Shown: positions 21,519-33,874, numbered from the stretch's first letter. The stretch: DNA of 64,000 nt from Fistulifera solaris (GCA_030295235.1 AP026147.1:124001-188000), one strand, 5' to 3'. A program made the numbers and translations. The notes: generated from the sequence alone by a model not told the origin.

Positions 21519-23955
21519 TCACATCGAACAAGGAAGGCACGTGGACAGTTCATTCCGGACCACCGCCGTGGCCTCGACCATGTTACGCAAGGCTGCAATC
21601 GTTTCAGGCCATCCTCTTGTTTTTAAACCGCAATCAGGATTCACAACTGTCTGATCCAAATCAAGCACCGTCAGAAAGCTCCTAAGCTTTGCCTCGATTT
21701 CATCTCTGGAAGGCACGACTGGGGAATGAATATCATACAATCCAGGACCAAAGCCTTTCGTGTACCCAATGCTTTTGAATGCCTTGAGAGTTGCATTGTC
21801 GCTGCGAGCATTTTCAATCGAGTTCACATCCGTGTCCATGCGATCGATTGCTGTTAAAGGGAAAAAAACAAACATTAGTGTCCCAAGTACCCGCGTCCTC
21901 GAATAGGAATTGTGTACGCACCATGCATGCAATCCTGGAATTCGCAGTAGCACATGTGAGTATGAATCTGAGTTTCACTCTTTGCGCCAGCTGTGGATAG
22001 ACGAAATGCATCTACTGCCCAGTTGAGGTACTCATCCCGCTCTGCTGTACGAAAAGGCATTCCTTCTCGCAGTGCAGGCTCATCAACTTGAACAACTATG
22101 CACCCCGCTTCCTCCAAGTCCCGAATTTCGTCGCGAATGCAAAGGGCAATTTGGAATGCTTGATCCTTGCCAGAGATGTCGATACGCGGGAAGGACCAAT
22201 TGAGAATGGTAATGGGACCCGTCAACATTCCCTTGACAGGTTTTTCAGTGAGCGACTGCGCAACCTTAAACTCACGCGTTGTCATAGGAAAAGGACGAGA
22301 GATATCGTTCCAAAACACCGGGGGTCGCACGCAACGACTTCCAAACGACTGTACCCATCCATGCTGCGTAAAAAGAATACCCTCCAGTTGTTCCCCGAAA
22401 AATTCCACCATGTCCGTGCGCTCCGGTTCTCCATGCACCAAAATGTCCAAGCCCAACGTCTCCTGGACACCAATGCAATAAGCAATCTGCTGATCCATAG
22501 CCGCCTGATACTCGGCATCATTCAACAAGCCTTTCTTCCAGGCCGCGCGAACACGACGAATCGCCGAGGTCTGTGGAAAGGAGCCAATCGTGGTCGTCGG
22601 TAGAGCTGGCAACCCTTTTAGTTGCTGCTTGCGACGCTCGAGATAGTCCGTGCTGCGACGAAAGTCGCTTGGTTGAACAGCTTGGAGACGATCTCGAACA
22701 GAAGAGCTTTGAGAAGTCTGTCGCGATTCGACAAAGCTTTTCCATGCACTTTCGTGATCTGAGAGCAAGTGTTCGCTGTCCTCGCCATCCAACAAGCACC
22801 CGGCAACCTTAGCAAGTCGAGCGACTTCCTGTAGCTTCTCTTTGGCAAATGCCAAGACCTGAAGAGCGGGGTGACTCTCTGCAATCAACTTGTCTTCGCG
22901 CTCCACCGTCCAGGGAAGAAACTGCAAAGTGCTGGATGGTTGGATACGGAATATAACGCCTTTGTCTACCAAGCACTTCAAAACGGGCAACGCTGTGGCC
23001 GGATCAAATTTCCAAACATTTCTCGCGTCCACAAGTCCACAGCCGATCGTCTTGGTAGCGCCATACTTCTGCACCAAAGCCAGCGTGTCACCTCGAGTGA
23101 AATCCAGAGACACCACATGAATTCCGTTGGCGGCCGACATGAGCCACTGGTAGTTGGTATCCCCCACATCGTCCATGTACGAGACCATGTTGATCGTTAC
23201 ATCCGGCGCAAGGATCTTGGGATACGCTGCATCCAGGAGGGGATTGATGCTGGGATCATTGAACACCAGACACGGCTCATGAATCTGGATTTCCTTGACA
23301 CCCAGACCCACCAGCTCCTGTATCAACGCCTCATAGACCGGAAGCAACAAGTCGACCAGTGTACTTCTCGATACACCGGGAGCGGAGATCTTGGTCAAGT
23401 AAGCAAACGAAACTGGACCCAGAAGAACGGGAGTCGCACAGTCCGCTCCCAATGTCGCGACACCGCGGCGACAGTCCTCGAGGAAGCGAGAGAAATCCGC
23501 GTGGATTTGAGAGGTTTCATCGTACTCGGGGACCATATAATGATAGTTACTCGTGATCCACTTCTTCATGCCTAGATGTTTTTTGTGTGCGTGAGAGAGT
23601 GCCAGTGATCGAAAAAAAACAGAAAGGTCGACTTACTCAATGCCGGAGCGCCGTCGACGCCACGCGCCATCGCAAAGAGACGATCGATGCCGGGAGGAAG
23701 GTGCGCAAAGCGTTTTGGGACCATTCCCAAGCTCTCCGTCATCATGAGAACAAAGTCGTAAAGATACTGATCACCTACAGTAATCTTGGTGAGTCCAACT
23801 TGCAACGCCCAAGCCGCGTCTTCGACCGAACGAGCAACTTGCAACAAATCATGTTGAGAAATGGTTCCTTTCCAATACTTTTCCAAAGCAAACTTGAGTT
23901 CGCGGTTCGGGCCTATGCGAGGGAAACCGAGCGAAGAAGTGGGAACAAGCTTCAT
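21519..23955 (-). CDS. METE: Cobalamin-independent methionine synthase
   Basis: Transfers a methyl group from methyl-tetrahydropteroyl-polyglutamate to homocysteine without vitamin B12. Exons 23955-23637, 23571-21922 and 21850-21519 are in phase (introns 65 and 71 nt) and give 766 residues, the normal MetE length. Visible motifs are the N-terminal SLGFPRIGPNRELKFALEKYW, MKKWITSNYHYMVPE after the first intron, HTHMCYCEF with catalytic-zinc His and Cys ligands, and NPDCGLKTR with the last zinc Cys near the C-terminus. No targeting sequence is evident, so it is probably cytosolic. In diatoms MetE expression is known to be repressed by B12. The divergent neighbour is an SCP2 protein. Confidence 0.96.
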
Positions 23956-24692
23956 GATGATGCGACGGATACGGTTGGAGGCAAAGGAGAATGCAATTGA
24001 GAATGCGTTGTCTGAAATAAGTCAGATCTGTTTTTGTGAGCCGATTCGAGAGAGCGATTTGTCGTTTACGGAATTCAAGATACCGAATCATTTGATTCAA
24101 CAAGGAACGTTTCGGCACTTTCATTTGCCGAAGAGCCATCAATTTATCTTTTGTCGGATCAAGAGGTTTCGGAATCGGAAACACGTTCTCTGGTCTCGTT
24201 CTTTGATAGACGTAGACTCCTCGCTAGCACCGTGTGACCTTGTTGTGTTCGAAGAACGTGTCACATGAAAGAGACGTCATATCTTGCATCGAACGGCAGA
24301 TGATTTTTTGCGCTCTTTATTTGAAGGCGAAATCACACCAGGCACTCAATGCACGTTCTTTGTGTCAATGGTGCGATATGCGGAAGAACGTGCTTCCGAT
24401 GCAACAAAAATGAAAATGAAAAAAGTGCGACGAGACTTGCATTTCATTCACGCGTAGTGGCTCATGAATAAGGCGTCATCATTAATTTTGTCGACGAAGG
24501 ACAGACACACGATATGACGTCACGACGCTCTCGTGACTCGTGACTGACTCGCGCTTGGAGGATATCGCCGCGTTGATCGCATGAGATGTGTTATTGTTTT
24601 GCCTAATATACTTTGTATTAGGTCTATCATACTGCTTGCTTCCATCTTTTCTCTTTATTCAATTGTTTCATCAAATACCTGGTACACACGAA
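23956..24692. promoter_or_regulatory. Divergent promoter region METE / SCP2 with CRE sites
   Basis: 737 nt between the starts. It contains a full TGACGTCA at 24515-24522 and a GACGTCA at 24274-24280. No B12 riboswitch-like structure was recognised by eye and none is expected in a nuclear gene. Confidence 0.5.
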
Positions 24693-25019
24693 ATGGCGTC
24701 ATTGCAGCAAATTACTGATGCCATGACCCTTGCCGTCGAACAAGACAAAACGATCCGCAGCAAATTCCCGACGAATGTGCAGTTCAATGTCGACGGAGAG
24801 ACGTATGTTTTGCAAATTCTAGAGGACGGTCCTGTCGATTTGCACGTCAAGACTTCGATCGAGACATTGCACGATTTACTGGAAAAGAAAATATCACCGC
24901 AACAAGCTTTTATGAAAGGGAAATTGAAAATCAAGGGTAAAATGGCCCTGGCGATGAAATTGTCGTTGGTCCTCGATGCTACCCGTAAGCACCTGGCCCT
25001 GCAAACGTCCCGACTATAA
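24693..25019 (+). CDS. SCP2-type sterol/lipid carrier with peroxisomal signal
   Basis: A 108-residue single-domain sterol carrier protein 2 fold that binds lipids or acyl-CoAs. The start was placed at MASLQQITDAM, where the domain begins. The family core is clear: VQFNVDGETYVLQI, then AFMKGKLKIKGKMALAMKL, the typical GKLKIKGDMALAMKL block. The last three residues are Ser-Arg-Leu, a type 1 peroxisomal targeting signal, so it should be imported into peroxisomes to help fatty-acid oxidation. It stands alone, like fungal SCP2 and unlike animal SCPx fusions. Confidence 0.9.
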   Translation: MASLQQITDAMTLAVEQDKTIRSKFPTNVQFNVDGETYVLQILEDGPVDLHVKTSIETLHDLLEKKISPQQAFMKGKLKIKGKMALAMKLSLVLDATRKHLALQTSRL

Positions 25020-25081
25020 GCAACACGAGTTGAGCAATGTATGTGTTTGTTTATGTCGTGCAATTAGCCAATCTACTATCC

Positions 25082-26058
25082 TTAGGATTTCCCAAATATT
25101 TTGTTCAATCGATCTAAATCTTCATCGCTGGGCTTTCCGTAGCCAGGATCTTTCTTGTCGTCCGTGCTACCACCACCACCACCACCACTTGAAGATGGAC
25201 TACCACCATCGCCGCTCGGTTTTCGTGGAGTATCTTTTCTTCGTCGGGGAGGCTCATCTTCTTCGTCGTCGTCATCGTCATCCTCTTCATCGTCCTCCGC
25301 ATTCGTTTCATTGTTCTTTAATTTCTTCAATTCATCCGAGACATCCGAATCTTGTGTCGAACTGGTAATATTGAAATATTCCGCCTTTTGGGCTTCCAAT
25401 ATTTCCAAACCTTTTGCACGTACGCTTCTTCGCGTCGACGACGGTACCATTCTCGCACAATCAGTGTCCCGTACGTGGGCAGAAAGAAGGCGACGCCCAC
25501 TTTGAGGGTCAGTCCCTTGTGCTGGTTGGGTGATTGATACGTGGCGAACTGGCGTTTGGTGGCAGTGATTTTGGGGGCGTCGGTGGTCGTCGTTGTTTGG
25601 TCGAGAAGTAAATCATCATCATCGTCGTCATCTTCGATGTCACCGTAATCCAAGGACGGTTTCGTCGTTTTGGGAGTCGTCGTCGTCGTGGAAGGCGATG
25701 CTGTACGTTCGACAACAGGAAGATCACTCGCTTGCAAGGCACCTTCTTCCAACAGTTGTGCTTGCGTTTGCGTCATACCCGGCCGCAACGAATGGGTCAC
25801 TTCATTGCTGCGAGCCTGTACCGGCGACGCACGTGTCAAGGCCACGGCGACCGCGATGGGTCCTACTTTGCGTTGGAACCATTGCCGGATGCGTCGACGC
25901 CGACTGGGTGGTGGTTGTGGCGTCGCTCGTAATGCCGAACATGATTGCCTCGCAAGACTATTGGTGAACGGAATGTGTCGACGACATACGGGCGGTTGAA
26001 AACTATGTGAACGGAGTAATATGCCCGATAGCAAGAATGTGATGGTCGCCCAGTTCAT
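25082..26058 (-). CDS. Predicted plastid membrane protein with acidic tail, unknown
   Basis: About 325 residues once one missing base is allowed at 25412-25415 (T4 on the plus strand should be T5). The N-terminus is a signal peptide ending HS followed by Phe, then an Arg-rich transit-like stretch, so plastid targeting is likely. A long Asp/Thr-rich linker precedes one hydrophobic segment (TLKVGVAFFLPTYGTLIV) and a strongly conserved-looking amphipathic helix, REWYRRRREEAYVQ continuing GLEILEAQKAEYFN. The C-terminus is acidic, then Gly-rich, and ends DEDLDRLNKIFGKS. I do not recognise a named domain. The helix after the membrane segment is the likely functional part. Confidence 0.65.
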
Positions 26059-26620
26059 GATGGCGAATGGATTGTGTTCTGTGTGTGATACGCCGACGAG
26101 AGATACGCTGTGGGCGCTGTTCTGTTTCTTTGTTGAGTATGAGTACTGGGGACGTCTCTCACAATCTTACGACTCTATTGTTTGTGTTACTAAATTATTA
26201 TGCGAAGTGATGTATCTCGCGTCGTCATCGTCGCGACTTGAATGTTTTTGGCGTTGCGGTTGATTGATGATCTATTCGTCGGCATGTGTTCGCTCCACGT
26301 GTCACGGGTCACGGACGGGGCGTCTGTCGCAGTGAAAACCGCTTTTGATGGAATGACCTCAGTGAGGAGTCATTTGTCAATTGACTATGACTTACGAAGT
26401 ATACTACCCGGCACTGATTACTACAAGTTAGATATTACTCGTGAGACAGTCTTTGTTTTACTTTTAGTTAACTACATACCGGTACGAACCTAAAGAAGTG
26501 TGATAATACTACGTACTATACGTAGAGCAACAAACGCAAACACAAAAACAAAACGTTTGATTGTCGTCTTCTTCTTCTAGTCTATTTTGAAAATATTTAA
26601 TTTCTTTCTTATACACAACC
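26059..26620. promoter_or_regulatory. Divergent intergenic region
   Basis: 562 nt between the plastid membrane protein and the SCYL1-like gene. AT-rich sequence immediately precedes the SCYL1-like start. No ORF with family resemblance was found. Confidence 0.4.
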
Positions 26621-28907
26621 ATGGGCAACGCAGCAACCTCACTGCCCTACGCCATTGGTAATCCTGTATCGACTACAAAAGACGGCTGGGCGTTGCACGT
26701 CGGATCGCGCAAATCGGACAATGCCGCCGTCTCGGTCTTTGTGGCCAAAAAGCCGGCACTGCAAAAAGCGTCACAATTGACACCCGCCTTGCATCATTTT
26801 CATCATTGCAAACGACTACGACATCCGCATATATTACAAGTCTACGCAACATTAGATACCGACAATCCGACCGAACAAGGTAGTGCACCGCCAACGACGA
26901 AAACCACCGAGACGGGTGATTTGATTGTCGTCACCGAACCGTGCATACCACTCGAAGCGTGGCTACAAACCCGTCCCCCACCGGAACAAGTGGCGTGGGG
27001 GTTAGAGTCCGTCGTAAGAGCGTTGCATTTTTACACGCGTCCGCGAATTTGGCCCACGGCAATGTATCACCGCAATCCTTTTACGTCACGCCCGCAGGGG
27101 ATGTCAAATTGTGGAATTTTTCACTAGTGACAACCATCGAAGACGGACAATTGTCACGGCACTTCAAGGAATGGGAAGGACGGCTCACACCGCAGCCGTA
27201 CCGGAGTCCGGAACGACACGAAAATCGATGGGATGCCTTGGCGGCCGCCGGAATTCACGCCATGGATACGTACAGTGTCGCCGTACTCGTTAGTGACTTT
27301 TTGGTGGAACCATACCCACGCCGTTGGTAAAAGCCTGTCAACGAATGCAAACGCCCAACCTCAAACTGCGACCGCGATTACAACCACTGCTGAAATGTCC
27401 CCTCTTTGATACACCCTATCAGAAATTGCAACTGCAATTGGAAGAATTTACCGTCCAACCGGTCGAACAAAAAATTGCTTTTTGGCAAAATTTGACGCCG
27501 TCCATGCAAGCCGGATTGTTGCCACAAGAATTGGCCGTGTACAAATTGTTGCCCATCATTCAACAAACCATTACGACCTTGTGTCAAAGCGATGCCCTCA
27601 AAAGTCAAGACATGTACCGGAGAGAAGGTACGTATTTGTGGAGTTGTTTTTGTTCCGTTGACTGAAAACATTTCTTTGTGCCTTACCCCCCTTGTTGACT
27701 CTTAGTACTTGCCACCATCCCGCCTTTATTCTTTATTGCGGAAGCGTATTTGGGAAACAAGACCAGTCAGGAACTAGGACCCATGGTCGCCATTTTATTC
27801 GAAATGAACGATCGGGCGATTCGTGGGTCATTGTTGCAGAAAACTGCGTTCCTGCTGCAGCATTTGGACAATCAAATGCTGAATCAATCAGTGTTTGGGC
27901 CCGCGTGTGGTGGTTTCTCGGACAGTAGTCCCACTTTGCGCGAATTGACCTTAAAGGCCACCGTAGAAATTATGCCCAAATTGACACAGCCCAATTTGGA
28001 AAAGTTATCGCGCTATTTGGTCCGACTCCAAAGTGATCCAGAGCAAGGGATTCGGACGAATACGGTCATTGTATTTGGCAAGCTGGCGCCTTTTCTGACC
28101 GAAGTGTCTCGTCAGAAACTGCTGTTGCCCGCATTTGCTCGTGCCTTGAAAGATCCGTTTATTCCGTGCCGGCTGTCGGCACTAAAATGCTTGTTGAAAG
28201 TGAAACAGTTCTTCACCCCGGCGGAGATTGCCGGAAAAGTATTACCGGCAGTGTCACCTTTCTTGCTCGATGGATCCAAAGATGTTCGTAAAGAAGCTTT
28301 TCTCGTGCTAGATGATTTCCTGTTTTCGTTAAAACAAGAAAGTGAGAAAATGGGAGACGCCAAACCAATGCCGGCTCCCGGGCAGGTAGCACCCCAAGCT
28401 CCGCCGCCGCAACCAAAGGCCGCGGCGCCAGTCGCTCCTGCTCCCAGTTCCGGAGGATATTTATCCGGATTGTCGTCTTGGGTGACATCTTCCGCCAAAC
28501 CAACCGAGCCACCGCCAGTTGCTGCACCCCAACCGGTGGCTCCACATCCGCCTCCACGATCCGCTCCGCCGCCGCAAACCGTCGCGTCCTTGCAAATCAA
28601 CGATATTGACTTATCGGATGGATGGGGAGATGAAGATGATGCGCTCGATCAAATTAAAACCGAGATTTCTCCCGTCGCACAGGCCAAAATTCAATTTGTA
28701 TCGCCACCGCCACTTCCTCCGGCACCGGGCGGCGAGGATGACTTTTTTGGAAGTTTTAATGCTAGCAAGCCAGCTGTCAAGTCGTCTTTGGGAATGCCCA
28801 AAGGCAAATTAGCTGTCCCGAAACAATCTATCTCCTTAGCACCCAAACCGGCTATAAAAAAGCTCTCTGTGGATGACGACATGGAAGACGGATGGGACGA
28901 TTTTTAA
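26621..28907 (+). CDS. SCYL1: SCYL1-like pseudokinase with HEAT repeats
   Basis: SCYL1 proteins are catalytically inactive kinase-like scaffolds that bind COPI coat and tRNA-export factors at the Golgi and nuclear pore. Exons 26621-27627 and 27706-28907 (78-nt intron) give 736 residues after two T-run corrections (27028-27032 and 27298-27302, each T5 for T6). The kinase-like domain (about 1-290) has no catalytic HRD (HGNVSPQSF instead) and no DFG (LWNFSLV instead). The HEAT region follows, with EAYLGNKTSQELGPMVAILF and EQGIRTNTVIVFGKLAPFL, typical of the family. The tail is Pro/Ala-rich with acidic, Trp-containing motifs (DGWGDEDD, EDGWDDF at the end), like the COPI-interacting end of SCYL1. 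Confidence 0.88.
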
Positions 28908-29096
28908 AAGTAATTATATAAATGTTACAAAATAAATTTCATTGGCAATTCTTCTTTGGCTTCTGACTCCTCTGTATCTGAGTAATCTATTATCGAACTC
29001 AAACAAACACCTGGGGCCAAAGGGTGGAGTGAAGTCATCCATTTTTGAACATGTTCATCGGTTTTTCATTATACATGAAGTATGGGAGCGGCAGTC

Positions 29097-30563
29097 TCAA
29101 ACTGTTTCCTGTATTATTCCTCCATGTGAATCAGGCATCCTACTTGCCACATCCGGGCAATCGCCTTGCGTGGATTCTATCGTTGCTTCAGGAGTAGCGA
29201 CTCCTCTTTCAACCTCGGAAAGTAAGGGCTCCGTCAACATTTCAGCTACAGACTCTTCGACCAGTGGAGGCGGTGATGATCGCGACGAGACGATTCTCCT
29301 CCACCAAGAGGGCTGACGTTCGGTTTCATCCGTGTTCTCATTATGCATCAAAGCAGATGTTGTATCTGCCACTCCTACTTGCTCAATTGCATCCGTGCGA
29401 CCATGAAATAATCGTCCCCACCATCCTTCGTTCGCAATTTGTGTGGATGCTCCGACAGGATGGCTTGTCTCGACCGAGTCTTCCTCTTCCTCCTCTTCGG
29501 GAAGTAACTCAATTTTACACAAGGGGCAGGTCGCTGATCGTTCCGAAAGCCACTTCCCGATGCAGTTCGCATGAAACGCGTGCTTGCAAGGCAAACAACG
29601 GAGCTTGTTCCCCGTCTCGTAGTCATCGAGACAAATGGCACAACAGTCCATTTCCTGCTGGTCCGGAAGGATCGGAATTTCGGACTCCAGCGTAGGACCG
29701 CCATCTTCTACAATGAGCTCCAAGGAATGCGCCTCGGCATCGTACAAGTACTTGGGCAACAACTCCCGGACCTGTTCGCGCGTGAGCCGACGACGCGTCG
29801 GACGCTGTTGCGCCGCGTGACGCGCTTGATCTTCGGCTTCAGCCCATCGATTACTGTTCAAGATCAGCATGAATGAACACAAACAGGCACTGAGTAACGA
29901 GACGAGAGAAAGAACGAGGGCACCGGTATCGCCATCCATGGTCCGGGAATCCAACGAAATACGTGGTCCGCCCATTTTTCGCATTTCACTGGATTGCTTC
30001 TGAATCAGTTCGTAGATCATTTCGGAGACTGTTCGTTGCGAGACTCGTACTATATAGAGAGGAATGTCACCCTCCCGTGGATCGCGGCGTCGTGAGATCC
30101 AGGTGTCCCCCGAAAAGATGGCTTTTTTCAAGCTATTCGGCAACAGCGCAGCGGCTAATTCTGATAGTACCAATTCCTCGTCGTCCACCTCCTCTTCTTC
30201 CTGATCCAGCGCGCTGTGTCGGCTGTTCCCCACAATCAAATAACGAACGACGTTGTTGGGTGACACATGCTGCAACGCCGTGTCGACTTTGTCTTGCAAC
30301 GAACAACCTCCTCCACCTTGGACTAACAGCGCCACCGGTAAACCATCGGACGGTGTAATGATGTTGTATTCTGTATTCGAAGGACACAGATACGGATTCT
30401 CTTCGATATACTGCAACCGACCCATATATTCGTACCCACGCCAGAACTGTTTGCACGGAAGTTCGTTTTCGGGTTGCGATCGAAACCGTCGTCCCGTTTG
30501 CATGTCGGTAATTTCTCCGCGGGTTACGCCGAGAAGTATGGCGCACCAGATAAGGCTTTTCAT
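29097..30563 (-). CDS. PA-TM-RING type E3 ubiquitin ligase
   Basis: 488 residues from a Met that starts a signal peptide (MKSLIWCAILLGVTRG). The luminal part (about 40-190) resembles a protease-associated domain. It contains GGGGCSLQDKVDTALQ and VVRYLIVGNS, the pattern of PA domains in RNF13/RNF167/RMR proteins. One transmembrane helix (GALVLSLVSLLSACLCSFMLIL, about 211-233) follows. Next is a RING-H2 finger (CAICLDDYETG...CKHAFHANCIGKWL...CPLC, about 306-347) with all eight zinc ligands. Such ligases sit in endosome, vacuole or Golgi membranes and ubiquitinate from the cytosolic side. An in-frame upstream Met at 30647 would spoil the signal peptide and was rejected. Confidence 0.88.
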   Translation of the reverse strand: MKSLIWCAILLGVTRGEITDMQTGRRFRSQPENELPCKQFWRGYEYMGRLQYIEENPYLCPSNTEYNIITPSDGLPVALLVQGGGGCSLQDKVDTALQHVSPNNVVRYLIVGNSRHSALDQEEEEVDDEELVLSELAAALLPNSLKKAIFSGDTWISRRRDPREGDIPLYIVRVSQRTVSEMIYELIQKQSSEMRKMGGPRISLDSRTMDGDTGALVLSLVSLLSACLCSFMLILNSNRWAEAEDQARHAAQQRPTRRRLTREQVRELLPKYLYDAEAHSLELIVEDGGPTLESEIPILPDQQEMDCCAICLDDYETGNKLRCLPCKHAFHANCIGKWLSERSATCPLCKIELLPEEEEEEDSVETSHPVGASTQIANEGWWGRLFHGRTDAIEQVGVADTTSALMHNENTDETERQPSWWRRIVSSRSSPPPLVEESVAEMLTEPLLSEVERGVATPEATIESTQGDCPDVASRMPDSHGGIIQETV

Positions 30564-30881
30564 TGTTGATATACAAGTAGAAGAGTCAGTAACAATAGAA
30601 TCAAAGAAGCAAAAGTGACTTTCGTCACGCTGCTTTAGCTTCATCAAACGGAACAGCGGTGCGCGAGGAGTCTTGCGAGACGCAGAGAACCGTTTGCTTT
30701 TTTCGATGCTTCTTGACTGTATGGCGAAGTGTACAATAAGCCGCAGAAGGAGCCGCCACGCATGACGTCACCATCGGCACTCAAATCAGCCATGACCAGC
30801 AGACAGACGACTCTAGAGGATGATGATGATCTTCTAAATTCATTAACGGACGTCCATAACCTTATTTCTTATCTTCTGTAT
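30564..30881. promoter_or_regulatory. Upstream region of the RING gene with a CRE
   Basis: 318 nt between the RING-ligase start and the AlaRS 3' end. A full TGACGTCA is at 30763-30770, 200 nt upstream of the RING start codon. Confidence 0.45.
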
Positions 30882-33874
30882 TTATTCACTCTTAGCTTTC
30901 TGTTCCACCTGATCGACAAATTTCAAATCACCCACTTGCGTTTGTGCAAAGTCCGCCTTGCCACCACCTTTGCCGCCCGTGCCTTCGGTAACGGCAGCGA
31001 CCCACTTTTGGCAATCGACAACTCCCTTGGGAGAAAAGGCCACGACGGAAAATTTATCCACATCCACCGCAATGAGCATCAGGGCCTTGTCGGTGACTTT
31101 CTTGCCAAACGCCTGGGCCACGGACTTGGCCGTTTTGCCATCCATCGCCAAATCGACGCGGAGTACCACCTTGGACCCCGCCGTCGTCCCCGCCAACGCC
31201 ACCGCCTGGTTGACAATTTCATCGGCCATACCCGCCACCTTTTGTTTCTTGTAGGCAACGACGGCTTTGGACAGTTCTTGCAACTTTTCTCGGAATTCAA
31301 TCTTGCGAATAGCGGATACGTTGAGACCATCCAATTCGGTCGACAACACTTTTACGGCAGGTTCCAAAACATCCCCTTGCAACGTTTCGGCGTTCCTCAA
31401 CTTATCGGCAAACGAATCGGCCAACGCCATGCATTTCTTGGCATCGTCCATAGTGACACCGACAATGCGTCGCACACCTTTGGCGATACCTTCTTCCGAA
31501 AGCAAGACGAATGCTTCCGCCTCGGATGTGTTGGTCAAGTGAGTGCCGCCGCAAAACTCGACACTGTATTCATTCCAGACAGCATCTTGAGGGTTCGCGA
31601 GCATATCCGTGACAGGCTGGTCGGCGACTGCGACGACTCGAACGGGATCCGGATACTTTTCACCGAAAACGGCGCGTAACGAAGAAATCTTTTCCGCATC
31701 GGGCAAGGGGGCGACGTAACAGTCCACAGGAACTTTACGGTCGATGAAGCTGACGCAGTGTTCCTCCACTTTCTTGAGCTGTTCCGGTGTCAGTCCACCA
31801 TTCCACGAGAAATCAAAACGCAACTTTGTCTCGTCTACCAAACTGCCCTTTTGCTCAACTGTCATGCTTTCATCGTTCACCAAGACAGCACGAAGCGCGT
31901 GGTTCAGGACGTGTGTCATGGTGTGATTAGATGCAATGAGCTGACGACGCACATAATCGACTTCACAGGTGACGCTATCGTTCACTGATACGGTTCCTTG
32001 TTCGACCACGCCAATGTGCAAGACGAACTTCCCATACAGTTGCACGTTCTGCACTTTGACTACGGCGCCACTCGTCGTTTTGAGGAAACCCGTGTCATTG
32101 ATCTGTCCACCCTGTTCGGCATAAAAACTAGTCTGATTCAAAATGACACCAATCGTACTACTTTCGGGAGTAATGACATCCACAAACCCAATTTTGTCTT
32201 CGGTTTCATTGCGACCCAGGAAAAGAGCTTCCACTTTGCAATTTTCCAAAGGTTGATTCCACACGTACTTGGGAGAATCATCGGTCGACGGTACATTCTT
32301 GCTGACCAAGTGAGCCGTCTGTTCCGCGACCATTCGCATGTCCTTTCCGCTATCGCCGGCCATCTTGGCGAGGTGTGCTGCCGCACTCAATTCTTGTTCT
32401 TGCTTCATGCGCGCTTCAAAGCCAGCAACGTCAACTTTCAGCCCACGTTCTTCGGCCATGAGCTCGGTCAGGTCAAAGGGGAAACCCATGGTCGTGTATA
32501 AATAGTGCGCGTCTTCACCGGGAAAGACACCATCCGTGCATTTTTCGGCCAATTCCTGGAATTTCTGCAAGCCCTTGTCGATGGTTCGACTGAATGACTC
32601 TTCTTCTTCTCGAATGACTTGCGTCACGCGCAATTCTTTCTCTTTCAGTTCTGGAAATACGTCACCCATCAGTTCAATCAATGTGGGGACCAATTTTGAA
32701 AAGAATCCCAATTCCGCGTTGAGATTCTGTCGACCGTATCGTACCGCTCGACGCAAGACACGACGAAGAACATAACCACGTCCATCGTTCGAAGGAGTCG
32801 CCCCATCCGCAATGGCAAAGCACAAAGTTCGAATGTGATCGGCCACGACACGGTACGCCATGTCAATGAATTCGGGATCTTCTTTGCCAATCTTGCCCTG
32901 ATAGGGCCGAGCTCCCGTTTCGCGTTGAATGGCGGCAAAGAGGGGCAAGAAGATATCCGTGTCGTAATTGCTATCGACGTTTTGCAAAATACTAGTGAGT
33001 CGTTCAAATCCCATCCCCGTGTCCACATGCTGTGCCGGAAGAGGACGAAGTGAACCATCCGCCTCTCGATTGTATTGAATGAATACATTGTTCCAAATTT
33101 CAATGACATCCGGCAGATCGGCATTCACCAGCTTGGCGGCATCACGCCCGCCGATACGATCGTAATGAATTTCCTGTAACGACAAAAACATTAAGTCAGC
33201 GGCGTGACAGAAAAGAGTATTCATGACATGACAACACACGTACCGTACAAGGCCCACAGGGTCCCGTCGCCCCCATTTCCCAAAAATTGTCCTTGGCGTC
33301 AAAGGGCAACACACGATTCTCGGGCAAATACTTGAGCCAAATATCCCGGGCTTCCGTATCGCACGGAGTCTGTTCATCTCCACCAAAATACGTCGCGTAC
33401 AAACGATTGGGATCCAACTGGTAGACTTCCGTCAAACATTTCCACGCCAAATCGATGGCTTCTTCTTTGAAATAATCACCGAACGACCAGTTGCCCAACA
33501 TTTCAAAGAAGGTATGATGATAAACATCTTTGCCGACATCATCTAAATCATTGTGCTTTCCTCCGGCGCGGATGCACTTTTGACTGTTCACGGCGCGTTT
33601 CAAGGAAGCCATTTCCAAATTGGGGTCGCACGTTCCTGCCGACAGTGTGTGAGACCTGGAATTTCCGTACGCACACTGCGCCACAAGACTTACCCAAAAA
33701 GAGAGGCTTGTATTGATTCATGCCCGCATTCGTAAAGAGCAACGTCGGATCATCGACCGGAACACACGGCGAAGACGGCCAGAAAGTGTGCCCGTTCGCT
33801 TGGAAGAATTCAAAGAAGGTCGTACGCACTTTGGCCATGGGCCATTTGAGTTCTTTCGTTTCTTCGGAAGTCAT
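30882..33874 (-). CDS. AARS: Alanyl-tRNA synthetase
   Basis: Charges tRNA-Ala and edits mischarged Ser/Gly. Exons 33874-33694, 33635-33244 and 33173-30882 (introns 58 and 70 nt) are in phase and give 954 residues, the usual eukaryotic length. The class II start is seen in [15 protein letters not shown]. It is followed by [14 protein letters not shown] joined across intron 2 to [13 protein letters not shown], and FERLTSILQ. The editing domain carries [11 protein letters not shown] (about residue 608) and [15 protein letters not shown] (about 733), the zinc/editing HxxxH and CxxxH motifs. No presequence is visible, so this is the cytosolic form unless an upstream start provides targeting. It is divergent from the EBP1 homologue. 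Confidence 0.96.

Noticed and set aside
22871-23575. 234-residue open frame antisense to MetE
   Set aside because: It lies wholly inside the conserved MetE exon and has no recognisable domain.
30729-31679. 316-residue open frame antisense to AlaRS
   Set aside because: It covers the conserved AlaRS C-terminus on the opposite strand, with low-complexity His/Arg/Gln composition.
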